Below, piece after piece: positions 1 through 6,774 of a stretch of DNA of 64,000 nt. Made by a program: the position numbers and the translations under genes. The stretch spans positions 1-64,000 of the forward strand of contig JAITQG010000003.1 of the NCBI GenBank assembly GCA_031289015.1, in the 5' to 3' direction. Origin of the DNA: Lactobacillaceae bacterium. Lineage in GTDB: Bacteria > Bacillota > Bacilli > Lactobacillales > Lactobacillaceae. Below the pieces are notes generated by a model. The model did no database searches. It was not told where the DNA came from and saw only the letters and a program-made list of their open reading frames with translations. Position 1 is the stretch's first letter. Every line of letters begins with the position of its first letter.

Positions 1-245
1 AAAGCGACTGGAGGTTGGTATTTGGGTTTGGTTTGGGGAAGGGCGGAGCATTGCTAGCGTAGTGGTGGAAAGAGCGAGGTAGCGGCACCAACGCGGTCTT
101 AGGGAGTTGGTTTTGCGCTCGCGCAAGGCCGAATCCCTTAGACTAGTGGGACCGTGTCGCCCACCTCTACGCCACCAATGCGGAGCCCTTCCCCAAACCA
201 AACCCAAACGCCGTGGCCCAAAGGGACACAAAACCCCACAAAACA
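1..245 (+). repeat. Structured intergenic element, copy 1 (type A core; 5' end outside window)
   Basis: A long imperfect inverted repeat fills the first 245 bases. The outer stem pairs 21-43 with 186-209. It is interrupted by CGGAG on both arms (44-48 and 181-185), so the two motifs face each other unpaired, and an inner stem beginning CATTG follows. The conserved segment GAGCGAGGTAG leads into a type A central hairpin (about 90-147). A small terminal hairpin, GTGGCCC-AAA-GGGACAC, lies at the 3' side (213-229), followed by an A-rich tail. No coding frame is convincing; the 140-aa track ORF here is a shadow. The element lies just beyond the 3' end of the minus-strand ABC transporter gene. Confidence 0.8.
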
Positions 246-280
246 AAAAGCCATCCACCAAACTGGCAGATGACCCAAAT

Positions 281-943
281 CTATGCAATCGTGTGAAACC
301 CACGATTCCGAAGCTCAATAGTAACATCAGCTTCCTTAGCAGTCTCCCGATCATGCGTAATCATAATCACAGTCTTGCCGTACGTATGCGCCAATTCCTT
401 AAACAACTCAACAATCCGTTTAGAATTCTCATGATCCAAATTCCCAGTCGGTTCATCAGCTGCCACCACCGGTGCATCCACCAACAAGGCCCGCACAATC
501 GCCACACGTTGTTGTTCACCACCAGATAACTTCTGCACATTTTTATTAGCTAACTCCGCATCAATCCCAATATTGGCCAACGCCGCTAAAATATAGGTTT
601 TGTCACCCTTATGCGATGAATTAGTCACCGCCAGCGCCGTTTCAATGTTTTGATAGGCCGTCATGGTGCTCAATAAATTATACGCTTGGAAAATCGTGGC
701 GACATTTTTTTGCCGATACTTCGTCAACCCAATCTTTCGAATCGACTCACCATTAACCTCGATTTCACCTTCCCTGGGAATGTCCAAACCAGCCAAGAAT
801 GATAACATGGTCGTCTTTCCTGAGCCTGATTCACCCACAATTGCGTAAAACTTGCCATCCTCAAATTCCAAGTTGACATTTTCGTACAACTTTTGTGAGG
901 CATCCGTATACCAGTGGGTTAAATTTGTAATTTTTAAAGTCAT
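281..943 (-). CDS. ABC transporter ATP-binding protein (MacB/LolD type)
   Basis: This 220-residue protein is a complete nucleotide-binding subunit that powers the FtsX-type permease encoded just upstream. Walker A is GESGSGKT near residue 37, the signature is LSGGEQQ near 139, and Walker B ends in DEPTGNLD near 162, the usual form in the LolD/MacB family. A histidine switch (MITHD) follows near 196. The start is supported by an AAGGAGAG ribosome site. It is the second gene of a two-gene minus-strand operon, 37 bases after the permease stop. The substrate is unknown; relatives export peptides, antibiotics or lipoproteins, or respond to cell-wall stress. Confidence 0.9.
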   Translation of the reverse strand: MTLKITNLTHWYTDASQKLYENVNLEFEDGKFYAIVGESGSGKTTMLSFLAGLDIPREGEIEVNGESIRKIGLTKYRQKNVATIFQAYNLLSTMTAYQNIETALAVTNSSHKGDKTYILAALANIGIDAELANKNVQKLSGGEQQRVAIVRALLVDAPVVAADEPTGNLDHENSKRIVELFKELAHTYGKTVIMITHDRETAKEADVTIELRNRGFHTIA

Positions 944-980
944 ATTGCTCTCCTTCTTCTGCGGGATGAATTCGCATTAC

Positions 981-2456
981 TTAGTCAGCTTGCATGATTT
1001 GCTTAGGCCGCATCCGCAAAATCGTGATTCCGGCTCCTGAAACTGACAGCAAGGCAATCAAGAATGCTACCCCACCTAATTGGGCAACCGCAGCGGGTGT
1101 CAAAACAGGCTTAATGTTGGTGGTTTCAGCTGCCGCTTGGGCTGCTCCACCACCACGGCCTGGCATGCCACCAGTTGGAGCATTACCAGTTTGACCACCG
1201 CCTTGACCAGGCATACCGCCACCAGCAGCTCCAGTGCGGGCTGTTTGTTGTTGCGCGCTTTGTTGTTGTGCAACCAACGTCTCACTAACGGCGCCTGACA
1301 CAGCAGTTCCAGCAGCCGTCGCTACACCAAGCGCGATAATTAATACCGCTAATAATTCAACGAACAATTGGCCCACAACCTTGACCTTTGATTCGCCCAA
1401 TGAAACCAAAATACCAATTTCACGACGGCGTTCGCGGGTCATCAATAAGATTATCAACCCAAGAATTAAGATTCCCGCAATTGCAACCAACCACACTATC
1501 TTTGACGCAAATGAGGCCACGCCCTTCATGTTGCTGGCGGCTTGCTTGTAAGCAGACTCATCAGTCGTCAATGTCAACTTGCTTGAATTCAAAATCGTCT
1601 TTGCGGCTTTAGTAAACGTCTTAGTTTTGGCTGGGTCAGCCATCGTGAAGGTCACGTTTGAAACCTTTCCCACGGTGCCAGCCAAAGTGTTGGCTAATGT
1701 ATATGAACCATAAATCGTATTTGATGGGTCTTGGCGTGAAAAGCCATCTGTTGAAGTCTTAACCTTGTAAATACCAACGATTTTCAAACTTGTTTTTTTA
1801 CTAGTATCGGCAGGGTCAGTCACCTTGATCGTTTGGCCCACCTTCAAATTGTTTGAAGTGGCCAATTCAGATTCAACGATGACATTATTTGAATCAGCAT
1901 CACTCGCTTTAATGGCCCGCCCACTAGTGATTTTAGCCGTCCCATCCGTAAATGCGCTAACCGCACTTGAGGCTGAAACACCATTAATACTGATATCGCC
2001 TTGATTGGCACTCTCACCACCAGGTCCACCGCCCATACCACCACCAAAGCCCCCTTGTTCAGATGACGTGGTCGTAGTAACCGCCGTGAAGCCAGACGCA
2101 TTCACTGAGGCCGTATTAGAAATGTTGTAAGTGGCCACATTACTCAATGCCGCAATCTTTTTAACTTTTGCCACCGTAGTCGTTGGTTGGACAATCGTTG
2201 GTCGCGTGGTGGTGGTTGAAGAGTCACTTGAACTCATTTGACTCTTCATTTCCGCAAACATCTTTTCACGATCAGCTGATAGCGTCACCGTCGAACCAAT
2301 TGAATTAGTCGCTGTCTTGGCTGCAGTGAGCGCGGCGTTTTGAATAATCAACCCCGCCATGACAAAGACCAAAATCACACTTGACGTGATCATCAACAAG
2401 ATTGTTCTTCCTTTGCGGGCCCACAGTGTAATCCCCGCGCGTTTAATAAAATTCAT
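981..2456 (-). CDS. FtsX/MacB-like ABC transporter permease with Gly-rich loops
   Basis: This 491-residue membrane protein is the permease partner of the ATPase that follows it. It has an N-terminal membrane segment (about residues 13-35), a long extracytoplasmic MacB-like domain (about 36-325), then FtsX-type membrane segments near 330-352, 365-390 and 460-482. Two low-complexity stretches are odd: GGFGGGMGGGPGG near residue 137, inside the extracellular domain, and a Gln/Gly/Met-Pro-rich stretch (such as GGGMPGQGGG) in the loop before the last membrane helix. These are flexible, exposed insertions that the family does not normally need. A GGGAGAG ribosome site precedes the start. Confidence 0.85.
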   Translation of the reverse strand: MNFIKRAGITLWARKGRTILLMITSSVILVFVMAGLIIQNAALTAAKTATNSIGSTVTLSADREKMFAEMKSQMSSSDSSTTTTRPTIVQPTTTVAKVKKIAALSNVATYNISNTASVNASGFTAVTTTTSSEQGGFGGGMGGGPGGESANQGDISINGVSASSAVSAFTDGTAKITSGRAIKASDADSNNVIVESELATSNNLKVGQTIKVTDPADTSKKTSLKIVGIYKVKTSTDGFSRQDPSNTIYGSYTLANTLAGTVGKVSNVTFTMADPAKTKTFTKAAKTILNSSKLTLTTDESAYKQAASNMKGVASFASKIVWLVAIAGILILGLIILLMTRERRREIGILVSLGESKVKVVGQLFVELLAVLIIALGVATAAGTAVSGAVSETLVAQQQSAQQQTARTGAAGGGMPGQGGGQTGNAPTGGMPGRGGGAAQAAAETTNIKPVLTPAAVAQLGGVAFLIALLSVSGAGITILRMRPKQIMQAD

Positions 2457-2560
2457 AGCTATTCTCTCCCATTCGTTTTGCGAATCTGTCGCTCTGTACT
2501 AATTAATATACGGGGTGAAGCTTAAATTCGGGTTAAGCAAAACTTTAGCGAACCTTATTA

Positions 2561-2594
2561 AAAAAAGCGCGACCGGCATGGTCCACGCTTTTTG
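2561..2594 (-). terminator. Rho-independent terminator after the hydroxyacid dehydrogenase gene
   Basis: The stem AAAAAGCG..GACC pairs with GGTCC..CGCTTTTT around a short GGCAT loop. It lies 8 bases after the dehydrogenase stop and ends in a U-run on the minus strand. Confidence 0.7.
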
Positions 2595-2601
2595 ACAACC
2601 G

Positions 2602-3534
2602 TTATTTACTTAGCAACGCTTCAATCGCAGTGATATTTGTGCGAATACTGGCTGCTGATTTTGCAAATTTAGCCAGCTCTTCAGGCAACAAATTTAAATC
2701 TAGCAGTTCTACAATGCCAGCTCGCCCAACAATGGCAGGATAGGAAATAAATAAGTCATAAGTCGCCGAATAACTTGAGACCACTAATTCTTCGTGTGCA
2801 TCCGACAAGACTGCCTTGGCCAAGCGAATCCCCGCTGTCGCAATGCCATAAGAAGTAAAACCTTTCCCAAAGCCCACGACCATCCCGCCTGTGCGAACGC
2901 TTTGTTCAAGGGCCACCAAATCTAAGCCCCGTTGTTTTGCTAACTCGATAATTGGTTGATTATGCACCCGCACAGTCGACCATGCGGTTAATTGTGCATC
3001 CCCATGTTCACCCAAGACATAACCACTAACCGAGCGTGGATCAACTCCAAATAGTTCACCAACAATCCGTTTCATCCGCGCTGAATCCAGTAATGTCCCT
3101 GTGCCAATTACACGTTGGCTGGGCAAGCCAATGTACTTTTGATACAGACTGGCAATTGCATCAACGGGATTTGAAATGACAATTAGCGTCCCTTTAAAGC
3201 CAGCTTCCTTGATGCTTGTCCCAACCGTTGCCACCATTTTACCATTGATTTTAACTTCAGCATTGCGATCGCCCAGTTCAAGGCTGGCCGCCACATTCCC
3301 GATGGTCGAAAATACGACGTCTGCATCAGCCAATTGTTCATACCCTTGTAAGATTTTGGTGTGATTACTACCTAAATTGGCCGCGGCATCTTGTAAATCA
3401 ACCACCTCGGCCGTCAGTTTTTGTTCATTAGTATCAATCAACACTAATTCATCAGCCACACCTTCAACAACCAAAGCATGTGCAATCGCTGCCCCAACGT
3501 GCCCGACGCCAATTATTCCAATTTTACGTGTCAT
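2602..3534 (-). CDS. L-2-hydroxyisocaproate dehydrogenase / L-lactate dehydrogenase family
   Basis: This 310-residue NAD-dependent enzyme of the LDH/MDH family reduces a 2-oxo acid to the L-2-hydroxy acid. The dinucleotide fold starts with IGVGHVG at the N-terminus, the NAD-selective aspartate is in LIDTNE near 34, the catalytic histidine is in LGEHGDAQ near 176, and a substrate-binding arginine lies in LLDSARM near 150. Length and sequence style match the L-2-hydroxyisocaproate dehydrogenase known from Weissella confusa (310 residues), so branched-chain keto acids are the likely substrates rather than only pyruvate. It is monocistronic, with its own terminator. Substrate preference is an inference from resemblance. 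Confidence 0.85.
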   Translation of the reverse strand: MTRKIGIIGVGHVGAAIAHALVVEGVADELVLIDTNEQKLTAEVVDLQDAAANLGSNHTKILQGYEQLADADVVFSTIGNVAASLELGDRNAEVKINGKMVATVGTSIKEAGFKGTLIVISNPVDAIASLYQKYIGLPSQRVIGTGTLLDSARMKRIVGELFGVDPRSVSGYVLGEHGDAQLTAWSTVRVHNQPIIELAKQRGLDLVALEQSVRTGGMVVGFGKGFTSYGIATAGIRLAKAVLSDAHEELVVSSYSATYDLFISYPAIVGRAGIVELLDLNLLPEELAKFAKSAASIRTNITAIEALLSK

Positions 3535-3640
3535 TTCCCACCCCGCTATTTATCTCTGCTACCAAAACGAACTTACTATCCTAATAATACTGCATCTTGT
3601 TACTGATTGCGCTAATCAAACTTACTCCAAGCCATAAAAA

Positions 3641-3667
3641 AAGAAGCAAACCTAAATTTGCTTCTTT
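3641..3667 (-). terminator. Terminator after the GWTFD repeat-peptide gene
   Basis: The perfect 10-bp stem AAGAAGCAAA/TTTGCTTCTT with a 4-base loop is followed on the minus strand by a run of seven T. It closes the rgg-peptide transcription unit. Confidence 0.8.
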
Positions 3668-3687
3668 CGATGTTAATTATCTAAAAA

Positions 3688-3915
3688 TTAGTCAAACGTC
3701 CAACCAAGGGGCGTAATTACAACTGCCTTATTCTGGCCATCAAAAGTCCAGCCAAATGAGATAGCACCATTCAAATCGTCCTTGCCATCAAAAGTCCAAC
3801 CATCATCTGCCTGTGCACCACTAGTTGTGATATCAGCTGAAGCGATGATAGGGGCAAAGACGACAAAAGAAATAATTGCTAAAACCAAACCTGAAATAAA
3901 TGTTGTTTTTTTCAT
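3688..3915 (-). CDS. Secreted peptide precursor with three GWTFD repeats (candidate pheromone)
   Basis: The track ORF is 102 residues, but a strong ribosome site (TTAGGAGAT) sits just before the internal ATG, giving a 75-residue product starting MKKTTF. It has a classic signal peptide: basic start, a hydrophobic core to about residue 24, and a cleavage-like ASA site. The exported part carries GWTFD three times at an exact 16-residue period (GWTFDGKDDLNGAISF, GWTFDGQNKAVVITPL, then GWTFD as the last five residues). The 48-nt DNA period shows a tandem duplication. The gene directly follows an Rgg-type regulator on the same strand and has its own promoter with a box shared with that regulator. 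The best guess is a multi-copy peptide signal; a bacteriocin or RiPP precursor is the alternative. No maturation enzyme is adjacent. Confidence 0.75.
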   Translation of the reverse strand: MKKTTFISGLVLAIISFVVFAPIIASADITTSGAQADDGWTFDGKDDLNGAISFGWTFDGQNKAVVITPLGWTFD

Positions 3916-3956
3916 GATAAATCTCCTAAATTCAATACTTATTAGCTGTGTAATCG

Positions 3957-4007
3957 AGTATAACAAAGTAATTGGCCCTTTGCTAAAAAGTATCATATAT
4001 TACCCGC
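3957..4007 (-). promoter_or_regulatory. Peptide promoter with putative Rgg box
   Basis: Reading the minus strand, a 21-bp box (4007-3987, GCGGGTAATATATGATACTT plus T) is followed after exactly 24 nt by a -10 hexamer TATACT (3962-3957). A weak -35 (TTAGCA) directly abuts the box. The box lies inside the last codons of rgg. Almost the same box, with the same 24-nt spacing to a -10, lies upstream of rgg (5048-5068). Placement next to the -35 is typical of activator sites. Confidence 0.65.
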
Positions 4008-4858
4008 TTTTTAAAATCATCAAGATACTCTTGGCGTACATCGGCAATCGTGGGTTCCCCTAACCGCCGGAAAATAAATATCGCATCACTTGTCATTTGA
4101 TTGCCATTAACTACATGCCCCTTAGCAATCTCAAGCATACCTTTGACAAATAAGGCATGCGTTTCAACGTAAAACATGCGCTTTTTCGCCAACAGTTGAT
4201 CAACCAATTGGAGGAAATCTTGCGCTAAACTGAGTTCTTGATTCTCAATCAAGGCGCGTACCAAATTCAAAATTGCGCGTGCCATGTTTTGTTGATCAGT
4301 TGTATCCAATTTGGCATTCAAAGCCTCTCTGGTTAACTCATCCCCAAATAATTTGATTGATTCAGGTTTTAAAAATTTTGAAATCAAACTCAAAATGAAA
4401 ATTTCATATTTGGTCCAAATCGAATTTTCAAACAAGGCGTTCAATACATAATCAACCGTCTCACTGGCGGCTTCCTCATTTTGCAAATCAGCGATAACAG
4501 CTTGCAAAACATAGGCATTGACTAGATTAGGCTTTAATTTATCTTGGGTATACAAAGCTAATTGCTCAGCTGCTAGTTCACCCAATTTAGTGAAATCAGA
4601 TTTTATAATCGCCTCATTCACCGTACTAGTCCATTTGGGAAAATCCCAATAAATTTCGTGGTCATTGGCAATCGATAAGAACTCCTCCACTCCAACATCC
4701 ATGCGATTGAGGATGTACAGTAAATTCGTAAATTCAATTTGACTGACACCGCGCTCAAACTTACCAATAAATGACTTGGTTAAGCGGTCGCCACCCAGAT
4801 GTTCAGCTGAAATTTTCTTATCGCGGCGCAATAACCGAAGTGCTTCGCCATATTTCAC
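3983..4858 (-). CDS. Rgg/GadR/MutR-family transcriptional regulator
   Basis: The protein is about 291 residues from a GTG start placed 8 bases after an AAGGAGG site; the track's ATG is 54 bases further upstream and has no such site. The N-terminal 60 residues form an XRE-type helix-turn-helix (LRLLRRDKKISAEHLGG...SFIGKFERG). The rest is the all-helical, TPR-like peptide-binding domain typical of Rgg proteins (about 285 residues), which usually sense imported short peptides. The secreted GWTFD peptide gene follows 67 bases downstream on the same strand. The shared box upstream of both genes suggests that Rgg controls itself and the peptide. Confidence 0.85.
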   Translation of the reverse strand: MKYGEALRLLRRDKKISAEHLGGDRLTKSFIGKFERGVSQIEFTNLLYILNRMDVGVEEFLSIANDHEIYWDFPKWTSTVNEAIIKSDFTKLGELAAEQLALYTQDKLKPNLVNAYVLQAVIADLQNEEAASETVDYVLNALFENSIWTKYEIFILSLISKFLKPESIKLFGDELTREALNAKLDTTDQQNMARAILNLVRALIENQELSLAQDFLQLVDQLLAKKRMFYVETHALFVKGMLEIAKGHVVNGNQMTSDAIFIFRRLGEPTIADVRQEYLDDFKKRVIYDTF

Positions 4859-5017
4859 AAATACATCCTCCTTGCTTCGTTGTAACTCACATGATAGCAC
4901 ACTATCAAACAAGATTTCAAAGTCCTCTTAGTCCCCATGCGACGGGCTTTGACAAAGTAAGCGGATACTATTTTATTTAGTTTGGCTAGTCGATTTCATT
5001 AGTTCCCAATATCATCT

Positions 5018-5068
5018 AATATAAAGTATCTTTTTACGCTCCTGCTTAAAGTAGCATATATTCCCCGC
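5018..5068 (-). promoter_or_regulatory. rgg promoter with putative Rgg box
   Basis: On the minus strand, box GCGGGGAATATATGCTACTT plus T (5068-5048) is followed by 24 nt and then the -10 hexamer TATATT (5023-5018). The box matches the one at 3987-4007 in 19 of 21 positions. The predicted transcript would have a leader of about 150 nt before the GTG start of rgg. Confidence 0.6.
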
Positions 5069-5089
5069 CTACCCCAGTTATCCAAACTA

Positions 5090-5115
5090 AAAGCTCATCA
5101 GTTCAGACGAGCTTT
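5090..5115 (-). terminator. Terminator after the MFS gene
   Basis: The 7-bp stem AAAGCTC/GAGCTTT lies 9 bases after the stop of the minus-strand MFS gene. The U-run is short. Confidence 0.5.
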
Positions 5116-5123
5116 CTTAATAA

Positions 5124-6620
5124 TTATTTTGTTGCTTGCTTCTTAGACTTATTAGTTAAGAACATAGCTGGAATCACAGTGACAAAGGTAACTACAATCG
5201 ATACCCAGAACGCTGTGTGATATGCATCCATTTGGAAGCCTGCCGCCATCTGCTTCATGAAACTTGGCATGTCAGTTTGTGAAACATGGTAGACACCCTT
5301 AGCTAACTTAACTTTGAAGTCAGTTGTTGAATTCAACAAACTATTAGCCATGACGGTTGCCAAGATAGCTGATCCAAATGAACCACCGATGTTTTGCGTG
5401 ATTCGCGTACCAATTGTAGCTTGGGCAATTTGGTCCTTCTCCAAACCTGTGTATGCATCGGTCATCAATGGCATGAAGACACCACCAACCCCGATTCCGC
5501 GAACAAGCAAAGCTGCGGCAATCCAAACCATACTTGTCTTACTATCAAAGTAGGCAAACGGAATCGTCCCAACGACTGTAAAGACCAAGCTGACCAAAGT
5601 GACATACCGCGCCCCGATTTGATCGATAAGCTTACCAATCATTGGCCGGGCAATCAACATTCCAATCCCTTGGGGAATCAAGGTCAAACCCGCAGCGATC
5701 ACGGACATATTTCGCCCATTTTGCAAATACAAAGGCAAAATCAACATGGGACCATTAATCATCAAGCCACCAAGCAATAACCCAATTGATGATGCGGCAA
5801 AGCTCTTGTGCTTAAATAAGTTAAGGGGCATCACGGCCTTGGTTTTGCGAACTAGTGCCCAGATGACATAGAGCGCTAACAAGCCAAAGCCAACACCACC
5901 GTATAACAAGGTGTCATGATTGAAGATATCGGCTGCTTTGGCTGCTTGGGTCACGCCGTACATGATAAATGATGAGGCCGATGCTAACAAGCCCACCCCT
6001 ATAAAATCCAACTTAGCCGCCTTGTTACGGGCTGGGAAGCTAGGCAACATCTTCATGATGATAATCACGGCGATAATCACAACTGGGATATTGACCCAGA
6101 AAATGTAACGCCATGACCAGTTTTGGATAATCACGGCACCGATGACAGGGCCTAAGATGGGTCCCAAAACCATTGGCAACCCGACCGTTGACATCAACTT
6201 ACCAGCATTCTTACCAGCCATCGTCATCAACAAGGTCGTCAACAATGGTATCACAATTCCTGACCCAAACCCTTGTAGCAACCGGGCTCCGATTAACCAA
6301 TTCAAATTTGGAGCCATGGCCGAACCCAATGAACCCAGCAAGAAAATTAATTCACCAGCAATATAAATGGTCTTACCATTAAAACGATCAATCAACCACC
6401 CTGAAAATGGCACTGCCACGGCCATGGCTAATACATAACCAGTGATAACCCATTGGATCAAGTCAACCCCAGATTTGAAATCAGTTGCTAAATGATTGAT
6501 GGCAATGTTAGCCATCGTTGCATCCAACATCGGTGCCAAAGCGCCTAAAACCAAGACCCAAGCAATTGCCTGGACACGCTTGTATGGCAATTCTTCTGAT
6601 GCCACTACCTCTTCAGCCAT
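5124..6620 (-). CDS. MFS multidrug efflux transporter, DHA2 family (14 TM)
   Basis: At 498 residues with about 14 hydrophobic segments, this fits the EmrB/QacA/LmrB drug:proton antiporters. The family motif after TM2-3 is seen as SGWLIDRFNGK (near 78), and the motif C-like glycine/proline pattern (VLGPILGPVIGA) lies in TM5 near 150. It pumps toxic compounds or drugs out across the membrane. Two copies of a 17-bp operator-like sequence flank its promoter, and a third related site lies upstream of the TetR gene at 9092. That regulator is therefore its likely repressor, although another gene lies between them. Confidence 0.85.
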   Translation of the reverse strand: MAEEVVASEELPYKRVQAIAWVLVLGALAPMLDATMANIAINHLATDFKSGVDLIQWVITGYVLAMAVAVPFSGWLIDRFNGKTIYIAGELIFLLGSLGSAMAPNLNWLIGARLLQGFGSGIVIPLLTTLLMTMAGKNAGKLMSTVGLPMVLGPILGPVIGAVIIQNWSWRYIFWVNIPVVIIAVIIIMKMLPSFPARNKAAKLDFIGVGLLASASSFIMYGVTQAAKAADIFNHDTLLYGGVGFGLLALYVIWALVRKTKAVMPLNLFKHKSFAASSIGLLLGGLMINGPMLILPLYLQNGRNMSVIAAGLTLIPQGIGMLIARPMIGKLIDQIGARYVTLVSLVFTVVGTIPFAYFDSKTSMVWIAAALLVRGIGVGGVFMPLMTDAYTGLEKDQIAQATIGTRITQNIGGSFGSAILATVMANSLLNSTTDFKVKLAKGVYHVSQTDMPSFMKQMAAGFQMDAYHTAFWVSIVVTFVTVIPAMFLTNKSKKQATK

Positions 6621-6643
6621 TTTTAAATACCTCGTGTTTGTTT

Positions 6644-6720
6644 ATAAGATACACTTTGTACCTTTTGATAAATATAACTATACGCCGATATTTTTAAAAG
6701 TCAATAAGAAACGCTTTGTA
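6644..6720 (-). promoter_or_regulatory. MFS promoter flanked by two repressor-like sites
   Basis: On the minus strand there is a -35 TTGACT, a 16-nt spacer and a -10 TATAGT. Two near-identical 17-mers, TACAAAGCGTTTCTTAT (6720-6704) and TACAAAGTGTATCTTAT (6660-6644), lie one before the -35 and one after the -10. The same core (AAGAAACGCTTTG on the + strand) recurs at 9009-9021 upstream of the TetR gene. Confidence 0.55.
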
Positions 6721-6774
6721 TTTTATTTTTTAAAAAGGCATCAAAAAAGAGGCCTGCCAGCCCCTTATTTAACA

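Noticed and set aside
107-529. 140-aa plus-strand ORF over element copy 1 and the ABC gene
   Set aside because: It runs across the inverted repeat and antisense to a clear ABC ATPase; the composition is not protein-like.
4860-5010. 27-codon upstream ORF overlapping the rgg start (MGTKRTLK...)
   Set aside because: No ribosome site lies before its ATG, and a strong one fits the rgg GTG instead.
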